Positions 11,201 through 23,509 of a stretch of DNA of 64,000 nt are shown one piece after another. Source of the DNA: Ceraceosorus guamensis (Eukaryota > Basidiomycota > Exobasidiomycetes > Ceraceosorales > Ceraceosoraceae); the NCBI RefSeq assembly GCF_003144195.1, contig NW_020290001.1, positions 234,967-298,966 of the forward strand, written 5' to 3'. The notes beneath the pieces were generated by a model. The model made no database searches. It saw only the letters and a list, made by a program, of their open reading frames with translations, and had not been told where the DNA came from. Numbering within the stretch: the first letter of the stretch is position 1; the number at the start of each line of letters is the position of its first letter. The position numbers and the translations under genes were made by a program.

Positions 11201-13560
11201 TCTTCGGCAGTGGCGCAAGCAAAGATGATCCAGGCTCCAATGGCATCCTCAATGGTGCCACGAATCCTAATGCGACATGGCCCGGGGCTGGTAAGGAGCC
11301 TTTGGACCCCACGCGCGGCTTCCATCCTCTTATCTCTATTTATTATCTTGTTGCGGAGAAGATGGAGCGCGAGCGGCTTTACGGACATTCGTTCTTTGCC
11401 AGCTCAAACGTTTCGCTCAACGGCACGCAAGGTGGTCCCTCGAATCGACCACCATCTATAGTCACAAGCTCAAGCCGGGTTGGCACGTCCATGCCTACTG
11501 CTGCCGACATCCCACAAGAAGCTCTCCGCGTGCCAGAGCAATCGCACGTCTCTGCGAATCGTAAAGAAAGCCCAGGCGTGCCTGTCGATCTTCCTGCCCC
11601 ACCTGCAAGCGCTCGCTCGACAGGCTCGACACCAGCCACACCCACTCCAGTCTTCGAGTCGCGCCAAAAGAGTCAGCCTATGCCGGTGATGACTGGTCCT
11701 CCGAGACCGCGGGCACAAGGCAACGAGTTCGAAGCCGCTTTGCGCGAGAAGGGTTTCGCAGCACCGACTTGGTCTGCTGCGACGGCTCCTGGAAGCAAGA
11801 GGTCCGAACCACCTGCGAGCATTGCGGGCGGCGCTGTCTTTGCTGGAGCCTCTGTGCGGCCAAGTAGTACTGCTCCAGCACAGGTCTCGAACCACAAACG
11901 CAGCATCAGCCTGAGCGGCAAACGCGCGCCTACTGTCGGTAGAAGCTCTGATCTCGCGCCAGCACCCTTGGAAAAGGACATCCCTGTGAGCGGGCCCAGA
12001 ATTGTGCGCAAGGACGCGGCTCTCAACACTCCGGACAAGCGCAAGACATACCATGGTGCGCTGGCTGATCACCAGGATCAATCAGCCTCTCTGGAGAGCG
12101 AGGTCCTCGCGAACCCGGCAGACAACAGCGCTCTCGCGACCCCGAACAGCGCAGGAAGCACAAGCCTGGTGAGAAGATTCGGCTCCTTGCTGGGTAGATC
12201 ACCCTCGACACCCCTGGATGTCGATAAGCGCCGTCAGCAACGCATGAGTACGGGAGCCATGTCCCTGTCCAGTAGCCCTGCCAACCGGCGTGGAAGCATA
12301 CAGGTTGGCACCGGATTGACAGGTGTCGCAGAGAATGGAGCAGAGTCGGCTGAGGCAGATCAGAACGCGCCGAGCTCAGCCGTCAGTTCCAAGAGAAGGT
12401 CCAATCTAAACGAAACAGGTTCTGGAAGCCCACAATCGATAGGCCGCACTGCAGGAGGCAAGGCTCTTTCACCGAGCAAGGGTCGTCCCAGCACTCCGGG
12501 CTCACCATTCGGAGGCTTGATGTCCGCCGAGCCAGCTTCCGCGCCTGCCGCTCAGAGCAATGGTGCTGATTCATCATGGCAGGGCGCTGCGCACCCTTCC
12601 CATCTTGGAGCTATACCGCAAAGTCGCAGAGAGTCTGCAGTGCGATCCGCAACTCTCAATGCTGGTCACTCTGTGAGCGCGACCAAGGACGCTTCGCCAG
12701 CTGTCACTGCAGCGGTGCGAACAGAGACGGAAGGCGAGCGAGAAACATCGATCTCCAAGCCAGTCTTCTTGAAGGGTCTCTTTAGCGTGCAGACCACGTC
12801 GACCAGACCGCGAAGGGAGATACACGCCGGCCTCATCCGAGTCTTTGATCGAATTGGCGTGCAGTATCGAGAGATCAAGGGAGGCTACGAGTGCGTACAT
12901 CTGCCCAGTCTGGACTTTTCAGGTGTAGGCGGCACCCCTACGTCTCTTCCAGAGGGTCGAGGTAATGTGCGAATTCCAATCACTCAAGGTGTTTCTTCTC
13001 AGGGAGTAATGGAGAATATGGACGACAATGAGAATATACGTCCCGGAGGTCCAAGACGAAAGCAGAGCCGCATCTCGTTCGTCTCGGGCAAGACGAGACT
13101 GAGTAAACGCGGCGAGGGTTCGCAAGCAGACTCTGCGAGCATTCACTCTACGCGAGACGGCGAAGCGCGGAGCCCGGTTACTTCTCGCAGTAGAGCGAGC
13201 TCCATGACGGCCAATACGCTGGAAGCTGCGTTGGAAGCAAACGCGAACAGTCCCACAGTCGAGCGTCAGCTGGGTCGTCAACGCACAGACTCTCTTAGCG
13301 GAAGTGTCGCACTCAATCCTGGCGGCAGTTCACGAGAAGCATCTGCCACGCCTGCCCCAACGACGTCCGGCCCGCCACCTGTGCCTGCAAAGGCGATGGA
13401 TCAGGCGACCGCGCATGATCTCGCCGTCCGGTTTGAAATTTTCGTAGTCAAGGTGCCGCTGCTGCTAGGTGTCAATGGACTGCAATTCCGACGAGTGGCC
13501 GGCAATCCTTGGCAGTACTCAATGCTGGCTCGCCGCGTCCTCCAGGAGCTCAAGCTATGA
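8285..13560 (+). CDS. kin1: KIN1/PAR-1/MARK-type Ser/Thr protein kinase
   Basis: Polarity and cell-wall kinase of the Kin1/Par-1/MARK family. Exons 8285-10313, 10381-10683 and 10751-13560 (two 67-nt introns) encode 1713 aa. A Ser/Pro-rich, probably disordered N-terminus of about 520 residues precedes the kinase domain: glycine loop [16 protein letters not shown] lysine near 556, HRDLKIEN with catalytic Asp near 677 (codon split by intron 1), DFG near 695, then the APEL motif. A disordered middle of about 750 residues follows. Close to the C-terminus, [12 protein letters not shown] and the final block [19 protein letters not shown] match the KA1 region diagnostic of KIN1/MARK kinases, which binds acidic phospholipids and restrains the kinase. 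Yeast Kin1/Kin2 act at sites of polarised growth. Intron 2 has a CTAAA branch-like site. Confidence 0.93.
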
Positions 13561-16520
13561 GTCTCAATGCGTCACCATCGCTTTCACCCACGATTCTCTT
13601 CTTCACTGCTTTCTCCGACAAGGTGTTGACCCGATGTACTTACGCCTCTGTGTCTTAGTGCATTTCAGTCCATCTATGCGTCATCATCCACGTCTGCGCT
13701 CAGGCTGAGCTTCCGCCCCTGTCACACCTTTGCCATACTCAAAACCCGCATCCTGCGGCTGGCCTTCCATGTTCACCGCTGGGCTCTTCTGCATCGTAAG
13801 ATGTTAGCCGCCGTGTCCTTCTATACACTTCTCTTCGCTCACACGCAATTGGAACCAATGTCATTTGTGTCATTGAGGCTGTGTTGACCGCACACTCGTG
13901 ACTCTTGACTTTTACGTGGCGGTCGATGCTTTCTGACCGCCCACTCCTTTGCACGAAGATCCAAATTCCAAAGCGGCGGGTCCGAATTGTGGAAAATCGT
14001 TCCAGGTAGAAGGTTGGCTGCATGCTGACAGCGGAGTCGCCCCACAACTTTTTTCAGTCAGCAGATCTGGTCTGGATGCCCGCGCCACTTGTGACTTTGG
14101 GCTTGTAGCGAGCGAGGTCCTGCCATGAATCGTGGCAAGTGACCTCCTTCGAACATCTCGATGCCACAACGATTTTGCGCATGTCGTCTCATCTCTTCTA
14201 TATATCTGCAAAAGGCCCGCCCGCGTGTGCGCGTCACGAATTCTAGGCATGCGGAATGCACGGCTTCAGCAAAGATGCGGAGCCGAGAGAGATGCTTGCA
14301 AATTGTTGTTGCTGTGCAAGGGGTGAGTGAGACATGGAGCACATTTCAACGCGCGTGGATGAGGTGCAGCCGTCCTATTCTATATATCGACATCATCGAA
14401 ACACCTAGCTGGGGAACACGCCCATTTGCTGTTGACCCGACGTCATTTGCCTGCGAGGTGCGGCTGCTGGCTGCTCTTTCTTGTTATTGCTGCTGCTGCA
14501 CGGCCAAGGCCGGAAAAGGGCCGCGATGACGAAAAGCGCGGAGTCCGGTCTTGCGGGCCACGCTGCATGCATTCATCAGTCATCAGTGATTCAGAGACCC
14601 CTCTGGCCTACACCGAGACCGGCGCGGTACAATGGAAGAGTCTGCTGCTGCTGTGACATTTATACGTATGTTGTTGTGAGTCGTGAGTTTGCTGGCGACT
14701 GTAGCTGAAGCTGAACGCTCAATGAGTCCACACGAGCGACCGCTCTCCCGAAGCTCGAGCGCTTGACGGAGAAACAAAGCGATGCCGCACTGCGGATCAC
14801 TATATGAACAGTTGCGGCCTCATGCGGAGAATTTGTCATTCGAACTCCACGCATTGAGCGCAAGAACGCGCAAAAGGCCGCTCGGATGATATCGATGCTC
14901 GCGACTGTAAATCATCAGTGTGCGGGCTTTGAACTGCACAGGAGTGGGTATGTCATGCTAATCACTCACTGACTGAATTTCAACCACAATGATGAGCATC
15001 AGCAGCAGCAGCGTTTTGATGTCGCTCGGCGCAACGCGACGCCCCACGGCTGCGGGCGCGGACCGAGTCCGCTCGTCTGAGTCACAACAACAAAGTCATG
15101 GAAGCGATGCTGCATGATGTGCACGGCTCCCTTAATTGGGTTGTTGCTGTCGGTACCGATAGGTGGATCAAATTGCGCAACAAGAAGCCCTCTTCAGCCC
15201 AATCCTTCAATCCACAATCAGCAAAGAGCGTGTTGCCGCGTGTGCGATGATGATGATGTGTTCACTCGACTGATGAGAGGAGCTCTGCATGCGTGCATGC
15301 TTGGATGCACGCGTCTAACCTCATCAGTCACACACTCTTTACGATCGCTGCGTCCTCGACGCCTTTTGATGAGCAGCGGTATAGGGCGCAATTTGAAATA
15401 ATCAGGCACGGTCGATCGTGGGTTTGGATGATGTGATTGTTCCCAGCCGGGTGGAATATTGACGGGGTGCTGGACGACAACAGGGCAGCGCAACCAACGC
15501 ATGCGGTCGTGCCCAGTCAGGGTTCAAGCTTCGTGCGCGGTCAGCATTAGACGACAGCGTCACGGATCGAGAGTCAGAGTCTTGAGTCAAGAGTGACGAG
15601 GATCACGTGAATGTCGCGCTGTCGGCTTTCCTGCGCTGCACCTTCCGGGCTCTTGATTCTCGATTCGATCGCCTTCCGGATGTGAGAGGCGTGATGTGAC
15701 GGCGAGCGCTCGACGCACACGCGCCAGCAATATTATTGGCATCACACGTCTTTGAGACCTCGCCACCCGCGCTAATTGCTTGGGGAAGGGTCATCATATC
15801 CTCCAGCTCGCACGCATTCAGCGCGCGACATGATCGAGCCTGAATCACAATGTACCATCGCGGCATCAGCCCTGCATGCGCGCGTGATGGCATGCAGCAC
15901 TTACACTGCGACTGTTTGATTCATGCAGTATAGCGATTGATGCTGCATCGCGTTGCCCTGCTCTCTGCTGCCTGCGCAGCCATCTGGGGCAGACGCGCTG
16001 CCGCTCCTTCATCATCCGCGCGGCGTCCGTGTGCGTGCAGCTGCTGCTGCTGCTGCCTGACGCATCAAGCGGCAGCATCCATGCGGTATGGCAGCCACTT
16101 CGCGCCTTTCGATCTTGACGCTCTGGCAGGCATGATCGGGGTTCCACGCACGCGGGCATCTTCCGCGCCCGCACAGGTCACGGTGATCGAGAGGCCTGAT
16201 GGTGGAGAAGGTCAAAGTTCAAATTGTAAATCATACATTCGCGTACCTTGGGTCCAACCACTCACGACTCACTGCTTATCCTTTCACCACGCACCATCTT
16301 CTGCTGTCACTGGCGAGAGGTTTCTCGTCGCGCCTACCATCTCGCTTGGCTTGGTGCCATTTCGATCCAGTCTCCACCTATAACGTGACACTGCAGCGAC
16401 ACGAGTCACTGCCGACGACGAGAGTAGTCACCCGTCGATCCCCGTTGCAGCATCGCACTTCACCAAGCAGGGTGCCACACTGTGCAAGCAAGCACCGCTA
16501 CTTTCAGGTGCATCATAACA
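13561..16520. other. Intergenic, about 3 kb, no supported gene
   Basis: No protein-like frame longer than about 120 residues and no RNA gene recognised. The stretch has several copies of the TCGTGA/TCACGA intergenic motif (for example near 13889, 14675, 15571 and 16259), small CAG/CTG runs, and palindromic TGCATGC-rich DNA near 15280-15310. The last few hundred bases are pyrimidine-rich and are probably the promoter and leader of the bZIP gene. Confidence 0.4.
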
Positions 16521-18947
16521 ATGCAATCTCCCGAGACTTCGCTCAAGAGGAAGCCGGCAGCTTCGGCTGCCTCGAATCTCACCAAGACTGTCAGGCGTTC
16601 AGTCACTCCAGTGTCCGACGATGAAGGCGACGCATCCGGCAGGCTCGGCCCAGGGGAAGGCGGCGATGCTGGAAATGAGCCTGGCGTCACCAAACGGACA
16701 CTGCAAAACCGCAAAGCTCAGCGCGAGTTTCGCAAACGACGCGAAGCCCGCGTACGAGACCTCGAGGAACGATGCCGTCGCTTCGACCAGATGGGGCTTG
16801 AGGCCAATGCAGAGCTTCAGCGGATAGCGAGGCGACTGAAGGACGAAAACGAGGCTCTTCGCGGCTTGCTCGTGCGACTCGGATTTGCCAACATGATCCC
16901 ACGAGCGATCGAACAGTGCAGCACGCCCAATCGCGAGGGCTACCTTGGCCAAGCGTACACCTCCGCGGCTCACGCGTCCGGCAGTAACAACAACAATAAC
17001 AATACAGCGCACTCAGGCGCTTCCTTCCTCGCGCCGCATCCTTCCACAACCGGCGTAGCGATGCCGAGCGACCTCGATCTCAATCTCAACATGAACCTCA
17101 ACGTGATGGATGTAGGCATGGGAACCAGGAGCACTACGCTGACTTCCCACCAGGACCCCGCGAATGCTGCTGGTCAGAGTGCGCAGAGACAACACTCTGT
17201 CAGCACCTCTCGTGGCAATGCAAAGAGTTCCGCAGTCTCACCATCGGGACTCTCCGTCAGCCATTTCGACTGGCCAATTAGCAACCCGAACGCATACATC
17301 ACGGACGCATTTCGCGGTAACCAAGAGACGGCCGGCAATCAGATTCGACCTGGGCTTACTCAAGTGAAGTCGCGCCAACGATCACAATCCTCGGTGCCTC
17401 AAATCATCAACATTGACGGAGCTCAGCGTGGAAACGCGCGTCACTCGCCATCAGCTAACAGCGATGGAGCAGACGGCGCAAACAACGCTCGACCAAAGAG
17501 TCCTTTGCTGTCGCTGCGCGACTTGTCGGGTACGCAAGCGTCCGCAAACGCCCAAGAGAAGCAGCAGCAGCAAAATGCGGATGTGGTTTACGAGCCAGCC
17601 GGCTCCAGCTTGGGGGGTTTCGGTGGCGCCGGTACTGGAGGGAGCGCGATGCTTGGACTCCCGCCTTCTGCGTCTCAACAATTCTCCACGGCCACGGCAG
17701 CCAACAATGCTGGGAACACGCCCACGAACTCTTCGAGCTCCCTGTTTCCATTCCCTCAGAGGACTTATCAGAACGATGCTTTGCTCAATCCCAACCCTAT
17801 CCCGTTCGCATTCAATCTCTCTAGCAACGCGTCGCATTCTCCTCCTGATCAGTCCTGGTGGGACGCCATGTGCGGCGGAGGTATGCTCACGCCTGGCCAA
17901 GATCCCACTGCCCTCGATGAGAAAGCACAAGTCGTCGCTGCAGCCCAACAGCAATCGAACTCTGACAGGAGTAGCGGAGGGCCAAGCGGCATCTTCGGTG
18001 GCACCCCGATCGACTTTTCAGCCTTCCTTTCTGGTGGTTTCACTCCAACTGGGACCTTTGGTGCTCAGAATTTCGATGGTAGCCAGGCTAACGACGTATC
18101 GCGCTCGTCAAATCAACGGCCAAATGCAGCTTCTATGGAGAAGAAATTGTCGGCCTCGCCGTCGATGCCGCCTCCCATGCCACCAACCGCACATGCTCAG
18201 ATGTTCTTGCGCTTGCTCGAACGCAAGCTCGCCTCGCGAGATTTCAGCCCGTACGCATCTTTGGGCTTCCAACCGCCAAGCATGTACCAGGACAACTCGG
18301 CAACGCAGCAGACGAAAGATGCAGGCACGAAGTCAGGCTCGAGCATGTGGCGCATACCGAGTTCGACTGATCGCACCAAGGCTACCACGATCTGGAGAGC
18401 GCCGGGGCACGGCTCCTCGCCGCTGGCACAGAGCAGCAACGCTGCCTCGATGACACCCAGCAGCGTCTACTCTCGATTGTCGCAGCATCCAGCCTTTTTG
18501 AAGACGAGCGAGAAGGAGTTGGAAGAGCTCGTGGACGCCCTCGAGCCCAGGCATTCTACCGGCTCTCCTTCTTCGGGCCGCTCTGCGAGCACGGCCAACC
18601 GTTCAGCCCAATCATTGGAAAGACGTTCAAGCTCGCAAAGCTCCAACAGGTCGTCAGACGACTTCTTTACAAACGCTACCAGGCAAAAAGACGCGGTTGC
18701 AGCCACCCATGCGCGTGGCCAGGCTCCGAACACCGGCAGACCTCCTGTGGCAGCCGGTGCACCCAAAGCGCCCCAACCACTTGAAAGCGGCGCTGCGCGA
18801 TCACCGCATAGCAGCGCAATGGAGCTGGACGAGAATGCAGTCACTCAAATACTCGACATGCTCGATGCCAAACGAGGAGGCAGTCAAGCGCAGTCTGGTC
18901 ATCGTGACGCGTCAGACTCAAATGCCCCTAGTATGATGGCTACATGA
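16521..18947 (+). CDS. Yap/AP-1-like bZIP transcription factor
   Basis: Sequence-specific transcription factor, 808 aa, single exon. The basic region at about residues 56-76 reads KRTLQNRKAQREFRKRREAR, with the N-x-x-A-Q-x-x-F-R signature that separates fungal Yap (Pap1/AP-1-like) bZIPs from other classes. It runs into a leucine-zipper-type heptad helix (LEERCRRFDQMGLEANAELQRIARRLKDENEALRGLL, written here in part). The remaining 680 residues are Ser/Asn/Gln-rich with Asn and Gln runs, typical of activation regions. I see no clear C-terminal cysteine-rich redox domain of the Yap1/Pap1 kind, so an oxidative-stress role cannot be assumed. The ATG at 16521 is the first in the frame. Confidence 0.85.
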   Translation: MQSPETSLKRKPAASAASNLTKTVRRSVTPVSDDEGDASGRLGPGEGGDAGNEPGVTKRTLQNRKAQREFRKRREARVRDLEERCRRFDQMGLEANAELQRIARRLKDENEALRGLLVRLGFANMIPRAIEQCSTPNREGYLGQAYTSAAHASGSNNNNNNTAHSGASFLAPHPSTTGVAMPSDLDLNLNMNLNVMDVGMGTRSTTLTSHQDPANAAGQSAQRQHSVSTSRGNAKSSAVSPSGLSVSHFDWPISNPNAYITDAFRGNQETAGNQIRPGLTQVKSRQRSQSSVPQIINIDGAQRGNARHSPSANSDGADGANNARPKSPLLSLRDLSGTQASANAQEKQQQQNADVVYEPAGSSLGGFGGAGTGGSAMLGLPPSASQQFSTATAANNAGNTPTNSSSSLFPFPQRTYQNDALLNPNPIPFAFNLSSNASHSPPDQSWWDAMCGGGMLTPGQDPTALDEKAQVVAAAQQQSNSDRSSGGPSGIFGGTPIDFSAFLSGGFTPTGTFGAQNFDGSQANDVSRSSNQRPNAASMEKKLSASPSMPPPMPPTAHAQMFLRLLERKLASRDFSPYASLGFQPPSMYQDNSATQQTKDAGTKSGSSMWRIPSSTDRTKATTIWRAPGHGSSPLAQSSNAASMTPSSVYSRLSQHPAFLKTSEKELEELVDALEPRHSTGSPSSGRSASTANRSAQSLERRSSSQSSNRSSDDFFTNATRQKDAVAATHARGQAPNTGRPPVAAGAPKAPQPLESGAARSPHSSAMELDENAVTQILDMLDAKRGGSQAQSGHRDASDSNAPSMMAT

Positions 18948-20346
18948 GCGCTCCGTTGTCCGCATGGCTGCTTGCAACCTTACCTCGCTATTAAGGCGTT
19001 CCTGACTGGCGTATATACACTCAATCAGCTTGTTCAGCCGGTGTCTCCAGCATGCTGCACGCAGAGTGCATCTCTCCCTGGCCGTGGCAAATTCCTACAT
19101 CTCACGTCGACTCGTCACATGCACCCAAGCGTCTCTCCTGTAACATCCCCCCCGTCTGTTCTCACCACTCTACGTTGCGCTTCCCAACTGCACTCGGATC
19201 ACAGGGCTTTCATCTAGTCTCGTTTTTATATGCTTTAATAGGCCAATCCATCCCGATCTTGAGTGACCATTCTTGATCGGCTCGCCTCTTCGCCCCGCCA
19301 TGGCTGACTGCTAGCGATGACTGACTGGTTCAACGACGCATTCGCGATTGGAAACGAGGAGGGGCAGATCACTCAAGAGCCGTCGTCCCCGCTCTCACGG
19401 CTTGGAGCCATGCGCAGACGCAGGTGCAGCTCGTCGTGTGACCGTGGCCTAAGGAGGATGGTCACGTTCCCTGGTGCGCTCAATGCAGAATCTTGCCCCG
19501 CGGACATGGACCGCTCGCCTACTGATCAGCCTTGTGCACCACAGCTACACAAAATTTTTGCGCTCACCCGCCGCACTCGAGTTTTCGTCGTGGCGAGGCA
19601 GCACCAGCATGCAGTTGTGCATGCTTGTATAGCGTCTGCGCGCCATGCAGGCGAACACGCTGCCTGCTGCAGCATGTCTGCGCGCGTAATGACCGAGGTT
19701 GTAATTTGGAGGTTGTATTCAAGTATTAATCGGCTGGAGGGAGCTAGCTAGCAGCATTGAACTCACGTGCACCATGCATGTTCTGCTTTTGAACCGTGAG
19801 AGTCGTGCGCGCGGCACGGAAGCAGTCTGAGTCGATCTGATACGTTTTCCACGCGCGAAGAAGTTGAGGGAAGAAAGAGAAGCTCGGGCGGGCGAGCAGT
19901 CAGAGTTGTGAGTGCAGCATGCGCACATGATGTGCGAGTGTGCTTGCTGCGAGGGCGGCAGTGTGAGTGTGCGTGGTGTGATGAGCGTCGCAGCCAGGTC
20001 GTTCGTGAGTCTGTGCGCTTTGGAGCATGGCGGGCGCGCATGTGCCGCGTGACATGGCGAGCAGAAGTTCTTCGTGATCCGTGCTTTGTCTGCGCTGCGA
20101 AATGAAGAATCGAATCGGACCCCCCGAGGTGGGTGAATGCTTGCCCTTCCGCACACGACAGCCATCATCCCCTCTGTTCAGTGAGATTTTTGGCCTAACA
20201 TCCATCTTTTGCTGAGTCGCAGGACCATCTCAAGCCACCTTTCAGCAGCATTGTCTACCTTTCATCTGCAAAGAGGCATTCGAAAGTCGCTCTCATCCTC
20301 GCTTTCATCCTCTGTGCTACCTGACCCCCGAGCACGTCTCTTCACC
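18948..20346. other. Intergenic, probable MET6 promoter region
   Basis: About 1.4 kb without a supported gene. Frames near 19317-19751 and on the minus strand at 19719-20205 are low-complexity and lack motifs. The last 150 bases before the MET6 ATG are pyrimidine-rich (CTTTC/CATC repeats), as is usual for leaders of highly expressed fungal genes. Confidence 0.4.
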
Positions 20347-22840
20347 ATGTCGTGAGTAGCCGTACACTTTCCTTCAAGCACATCAGTCGAGGCGAGCACA
20401 GCTCAAGCGATGCTCTCTCTTCTCCCCTGATCCGCGCCCTCCTTGCAGCCAATCCGCTGTTCTCGGTTTCCCCCGCATTGGCCCTCTGCGTGAGGTCAAG
20501 AAGGCCAACGAGGCTTACTGGTCCGGCAAGATCTCTTCTGAGGAGCTCTTGAAGGTCGCCAAGGAGCAGCGTCTCTTGACTTACCAGACCATCAAGGAGC
20601 AAGGTGTGGATGTGATCCCCACGTGAGTGCTTGTTGCGCTCGAGACTCAGTCTGCCGCGAGCTGGCTCCTCACGCAGTTCGGTATCGCGCTCTTCTCGAT
20701 CCGCAGCGGCACCTTCTCCCTGTATGACCATGTGCTTGACATTTCCAACACCTTTGGCATTGTGCCCGAGGCTTACGCAAAGTCTGGATTGAGCGCCCTC
20801 GACCAGTCTTTTGCCATGGCCCGCGGTCACCAAAAGGGCGGCGTCGACTTGCCTGCGCAGGAGATGCAAAAGTGGTTCGACTCCAACTACCACTACATCG
20901 TCCCCGAGTTCACAGAGTCATCTGCCTTTGCCATCAAGGACACCAAGCCCATCGACGATTTCCTGGAGGCCAAGCAAGCTGGCTACAACGCTCGTCCCGT
21001 GCTCGTCGGCCCCCTCACCATCCTCGCGATCGGCAAGGTCGGCGCTGACGCCAAGTCCGAAACCTTTGACCGTTGGACGCTGCTCCCCAAGCTCGCCGCT
21101 GTTTACGGCGAGCTCCTTGCCAAGCTCTCCGAGGCTGGCGCCGAGTGGGTGCAGATCGATGAGCCTATTCTCGCTCTCGACGCCGGTGCAGACTTGGCGT
21201 CTGAATTCAAGCAGACCTACGAGACTCTCGCAAAGGCTGCTCCCAGCATTAAGGTCCTTCTCGCGACCTACTTTGGACGTGTCGGCAACACTGTCAACTT
21301 CCTGAAGGATCTGCCCATCGCTGGTCTCCACGTCGACCTGGACCGCGCTCCCGAGCAGCTCGATGAGGTCCTCTCCGCGTTTGCAAGCACCAATGTCGTC
21401 ATCTCTCTTGGTCTCGTCTCTGGACGCAATATTTGGAAGACTGACCTCAGCGCTGCTCTTCAAACCGCGCAAAAGGCTGTTTCTGCTCTCGGAGGGGATG
21501 CCAAGCGAGTCATCATCTCGTCCAGCTCTTCGCTCCTGCACACCCCCATCACGCTCAAGAACGAGAAGAAGCTGGCCCCAGAAATTCTCGACTGGTTCTC
21601 CTTTGCGACTGAGAAGGCCGCCGAGGTCGCCACTTTGAATGCTGCCCTCAAAGACCCCAACAGCGCCACCGCTATCCTCGAGGTCAACCAGCGCTCCATC
21701 AAGGCTCGTCGTGATTTCGAGAAGAACTCCAACCCTGCTGTTCGTGAGAGGCTTGCAGCTGTGAAGGAATCCGACTACAAGCGCAGCGAGCCCTTCTCCG
21801 TTCGCAGCGAGACCCAGCGCAAGCACCTCAACCTGCCCACCTTCCCCACCACCACCATCGGATCTTTCCCTCAGACCAAGGAGATCCGCCAGTACCGTGC
21901 TCGCTTCACCAAGGGCGAGATCACGCAAGCCGAGTACGAGAAGTTCCTCGAGGCTGAGATTCAAGATGTTGTCAAGCGTCAGGAGGAGATTGGCATCGAC
22001 GTCCTCGTCCACGGAGAGCCCGAACGTAACGACATGGTGCAATACTTTGGAGAGCTCCTCGACGGTTTCGTCTTTACTCAGAACGCTTGGGTGCAATCGT
22101 TCGGATCTCGATACGTCAGACCTCCCATCATTGTCTCCGACGTTTCCCGCCCTGCGCCCATGACTGTGCGATGGAGCAAGTACGCGCAGAGCCTCACCAA
22201 GCGACCCATGAAGGGTATGCTTACTGGACCCGTCACCATCCTCAACTGGTCCTTCCCTCGTGCAGATGTTACTCGAGAGCTGCAGGCCAAGCAGATCGGT
22301 TTGGCTCTGCGTGACGAAGTCTCTGACCTCGAGAAGGCTGGTATCTTTGCCATCCAGGTCGACGAGCCTGCCATTCGTGAAGGTCTGCCTCTGCGAAGCC
22401 AAGACCACACTGCCTACCTCAAGTGGGCCGTTGACAGCTTCAAGCTGGCCACCTCGTCCATCAGCCCTTCCGTGCACATTGCGAGCCACTTCTGCTACTC
22501 TGACTTTGCCAACAAGCAGATCATGCAGTCCATTCTCGACCTCGACGCTGACATGGTCTCGATCGAGAACAGCAAAGCAGGCGCCAAGATCCTCAAGACC
22601 TTTAGGGACTTCAAGTACACCCAAGACATTGGCCCTGGTCTTTTCGACATTCACAGTCCCCGCGTGCCCAGCGAGGAGGAGATGTTCGCTCGTCTGAAGG
22701 ACTTTACCGCTCACATTGAGAAGGAGCGCATTTGGGCGAACCCAGACTGTGGCCTCAAGACCCGTACTTGGGAGGAGTGCACTGCCCAGCTCAAGAACAT
22801 GGTCGCAGCTGCTGCCCGCGGTCGCAAGGAGCTCGCCTGA
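20347..22840 (+). CDS. MET6: Cobalamin-independent methionine synthase
   Basis: Cytosolic 5-methyltetrahydropteroyltriglutamate-homocysteine methyltransferase, the last step of methionine synthesis. Exons 20347-20351 (only ATGTC), 20449-20622 and 20707-22840 give 770 aa, the usual MetE/Met6 length. The N-terminal half starts MSQSAVLGFPRIGPLREVKK. The C-terminal catalytic barrel starts near TTTIGSFPQTKEIRQYR and carries zinc-ligand motifs HIASHFCYSDF and NPDCGLKTRTWEE. Codon use is strongly biased to C-ending codons compared with neighbouring genes, which fits high expression. An antisense frame of nearly 600 codons over this gene is a by-product of that bias. Splicing of the 5-nt first exon is inferred from phase and from the restored, conserved N-terminus. 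Confidence 0.97.
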
Positions 22841-23508
22841 GCTTCAGCTGCGCTGGCCAAGAGCCATTTCTCTCGTTCTTCTTGCTTTCTTTTGCTTTCT
22901 TCTCACGAAATCAAGCCTCAACGGCTGGCAAGCTTCAACGGCTAGCCTTTTTCTTTTCGCCCGGCTGCGCTTCTCTTGAAGCCTCCGATTTACTCTCACA
23001 AAAGTGCGCGAGCATCCACGTGCACATTCTCCCCGTTTTACAAGTTCTCGTCTTTTGACCGTGTCCCGTCATTGACCTCTCCCCCCCTTTGTTTACGATT
23101 CTCTTGGGGGGCCTTCACCAAAGCCCCCCCTCTCGCACTAGCTTTCCGTCGAAAAGGTCTCAACACAGCTGTTACGTTCCATCCTGTCATCGTACAACAC
23201 TATCACGCATTCACGGCATTCAACTTGCAATCAATTCAGATCACCACGATCAGGGGGTGAGAGAGGCACGGCTTGTCTTTCGCTACGCGAAGCAATGAGA
23301 CGGAATCGAGTCGTATTTCCTTTGACGAACAACATTCTTAAAGAAGAAAAGACTCGCATCGCATGGAGCGACGACATCGCGGTCGCTTAGATCAGGTTCT
23401 GTCAATGAAGAGACTCGGTGGCTCTTTCGCTCAGTGGTTGTGGTGATCCGTTGAGATAACGTCCGCAGTGAGGCGCTCGCCTTTCGACCCCCGCAACCAA
23501 CAAAAAAA
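22841..23508. other. MET6 3' region and spacer before the 5S gene
   Basis: A pyrimidine-rich stretch (22841-23200), probably MET6 3' UTR, is followed by about 300 nt of unassigned DNA. At 23436-23498, 7-nt ends can pair like a tRNA acceptor stem, but no proper T arm or anticodon arm can be drawn, so no tRNA is called. Confidence 0.4.
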
Positions 23509-23509
23509 A
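23502..23509 (-). terminator. Pol III terminator of the 5S gene
   Basis: Eight T residues on the minus strand immediately follow the 3' strand of helix I. Confidence 0.75.

Noticed and set aside
20918-22714. 598-codon open frame antisense to MET6
   Set aside because: It is produced by the strong C-ending codon bias of MET6; it has no motifs or start context.
23436-23498. tRNA-like element: 7-bp acceptor-type pairing (GGTTGTG with CGCAACC) and an upstream CGCTCAGTGG resembling an A box
   Set aside because: The folded part is only 63 nt, with no T stem, no 7-nt anticodon loop and no consensus B box.
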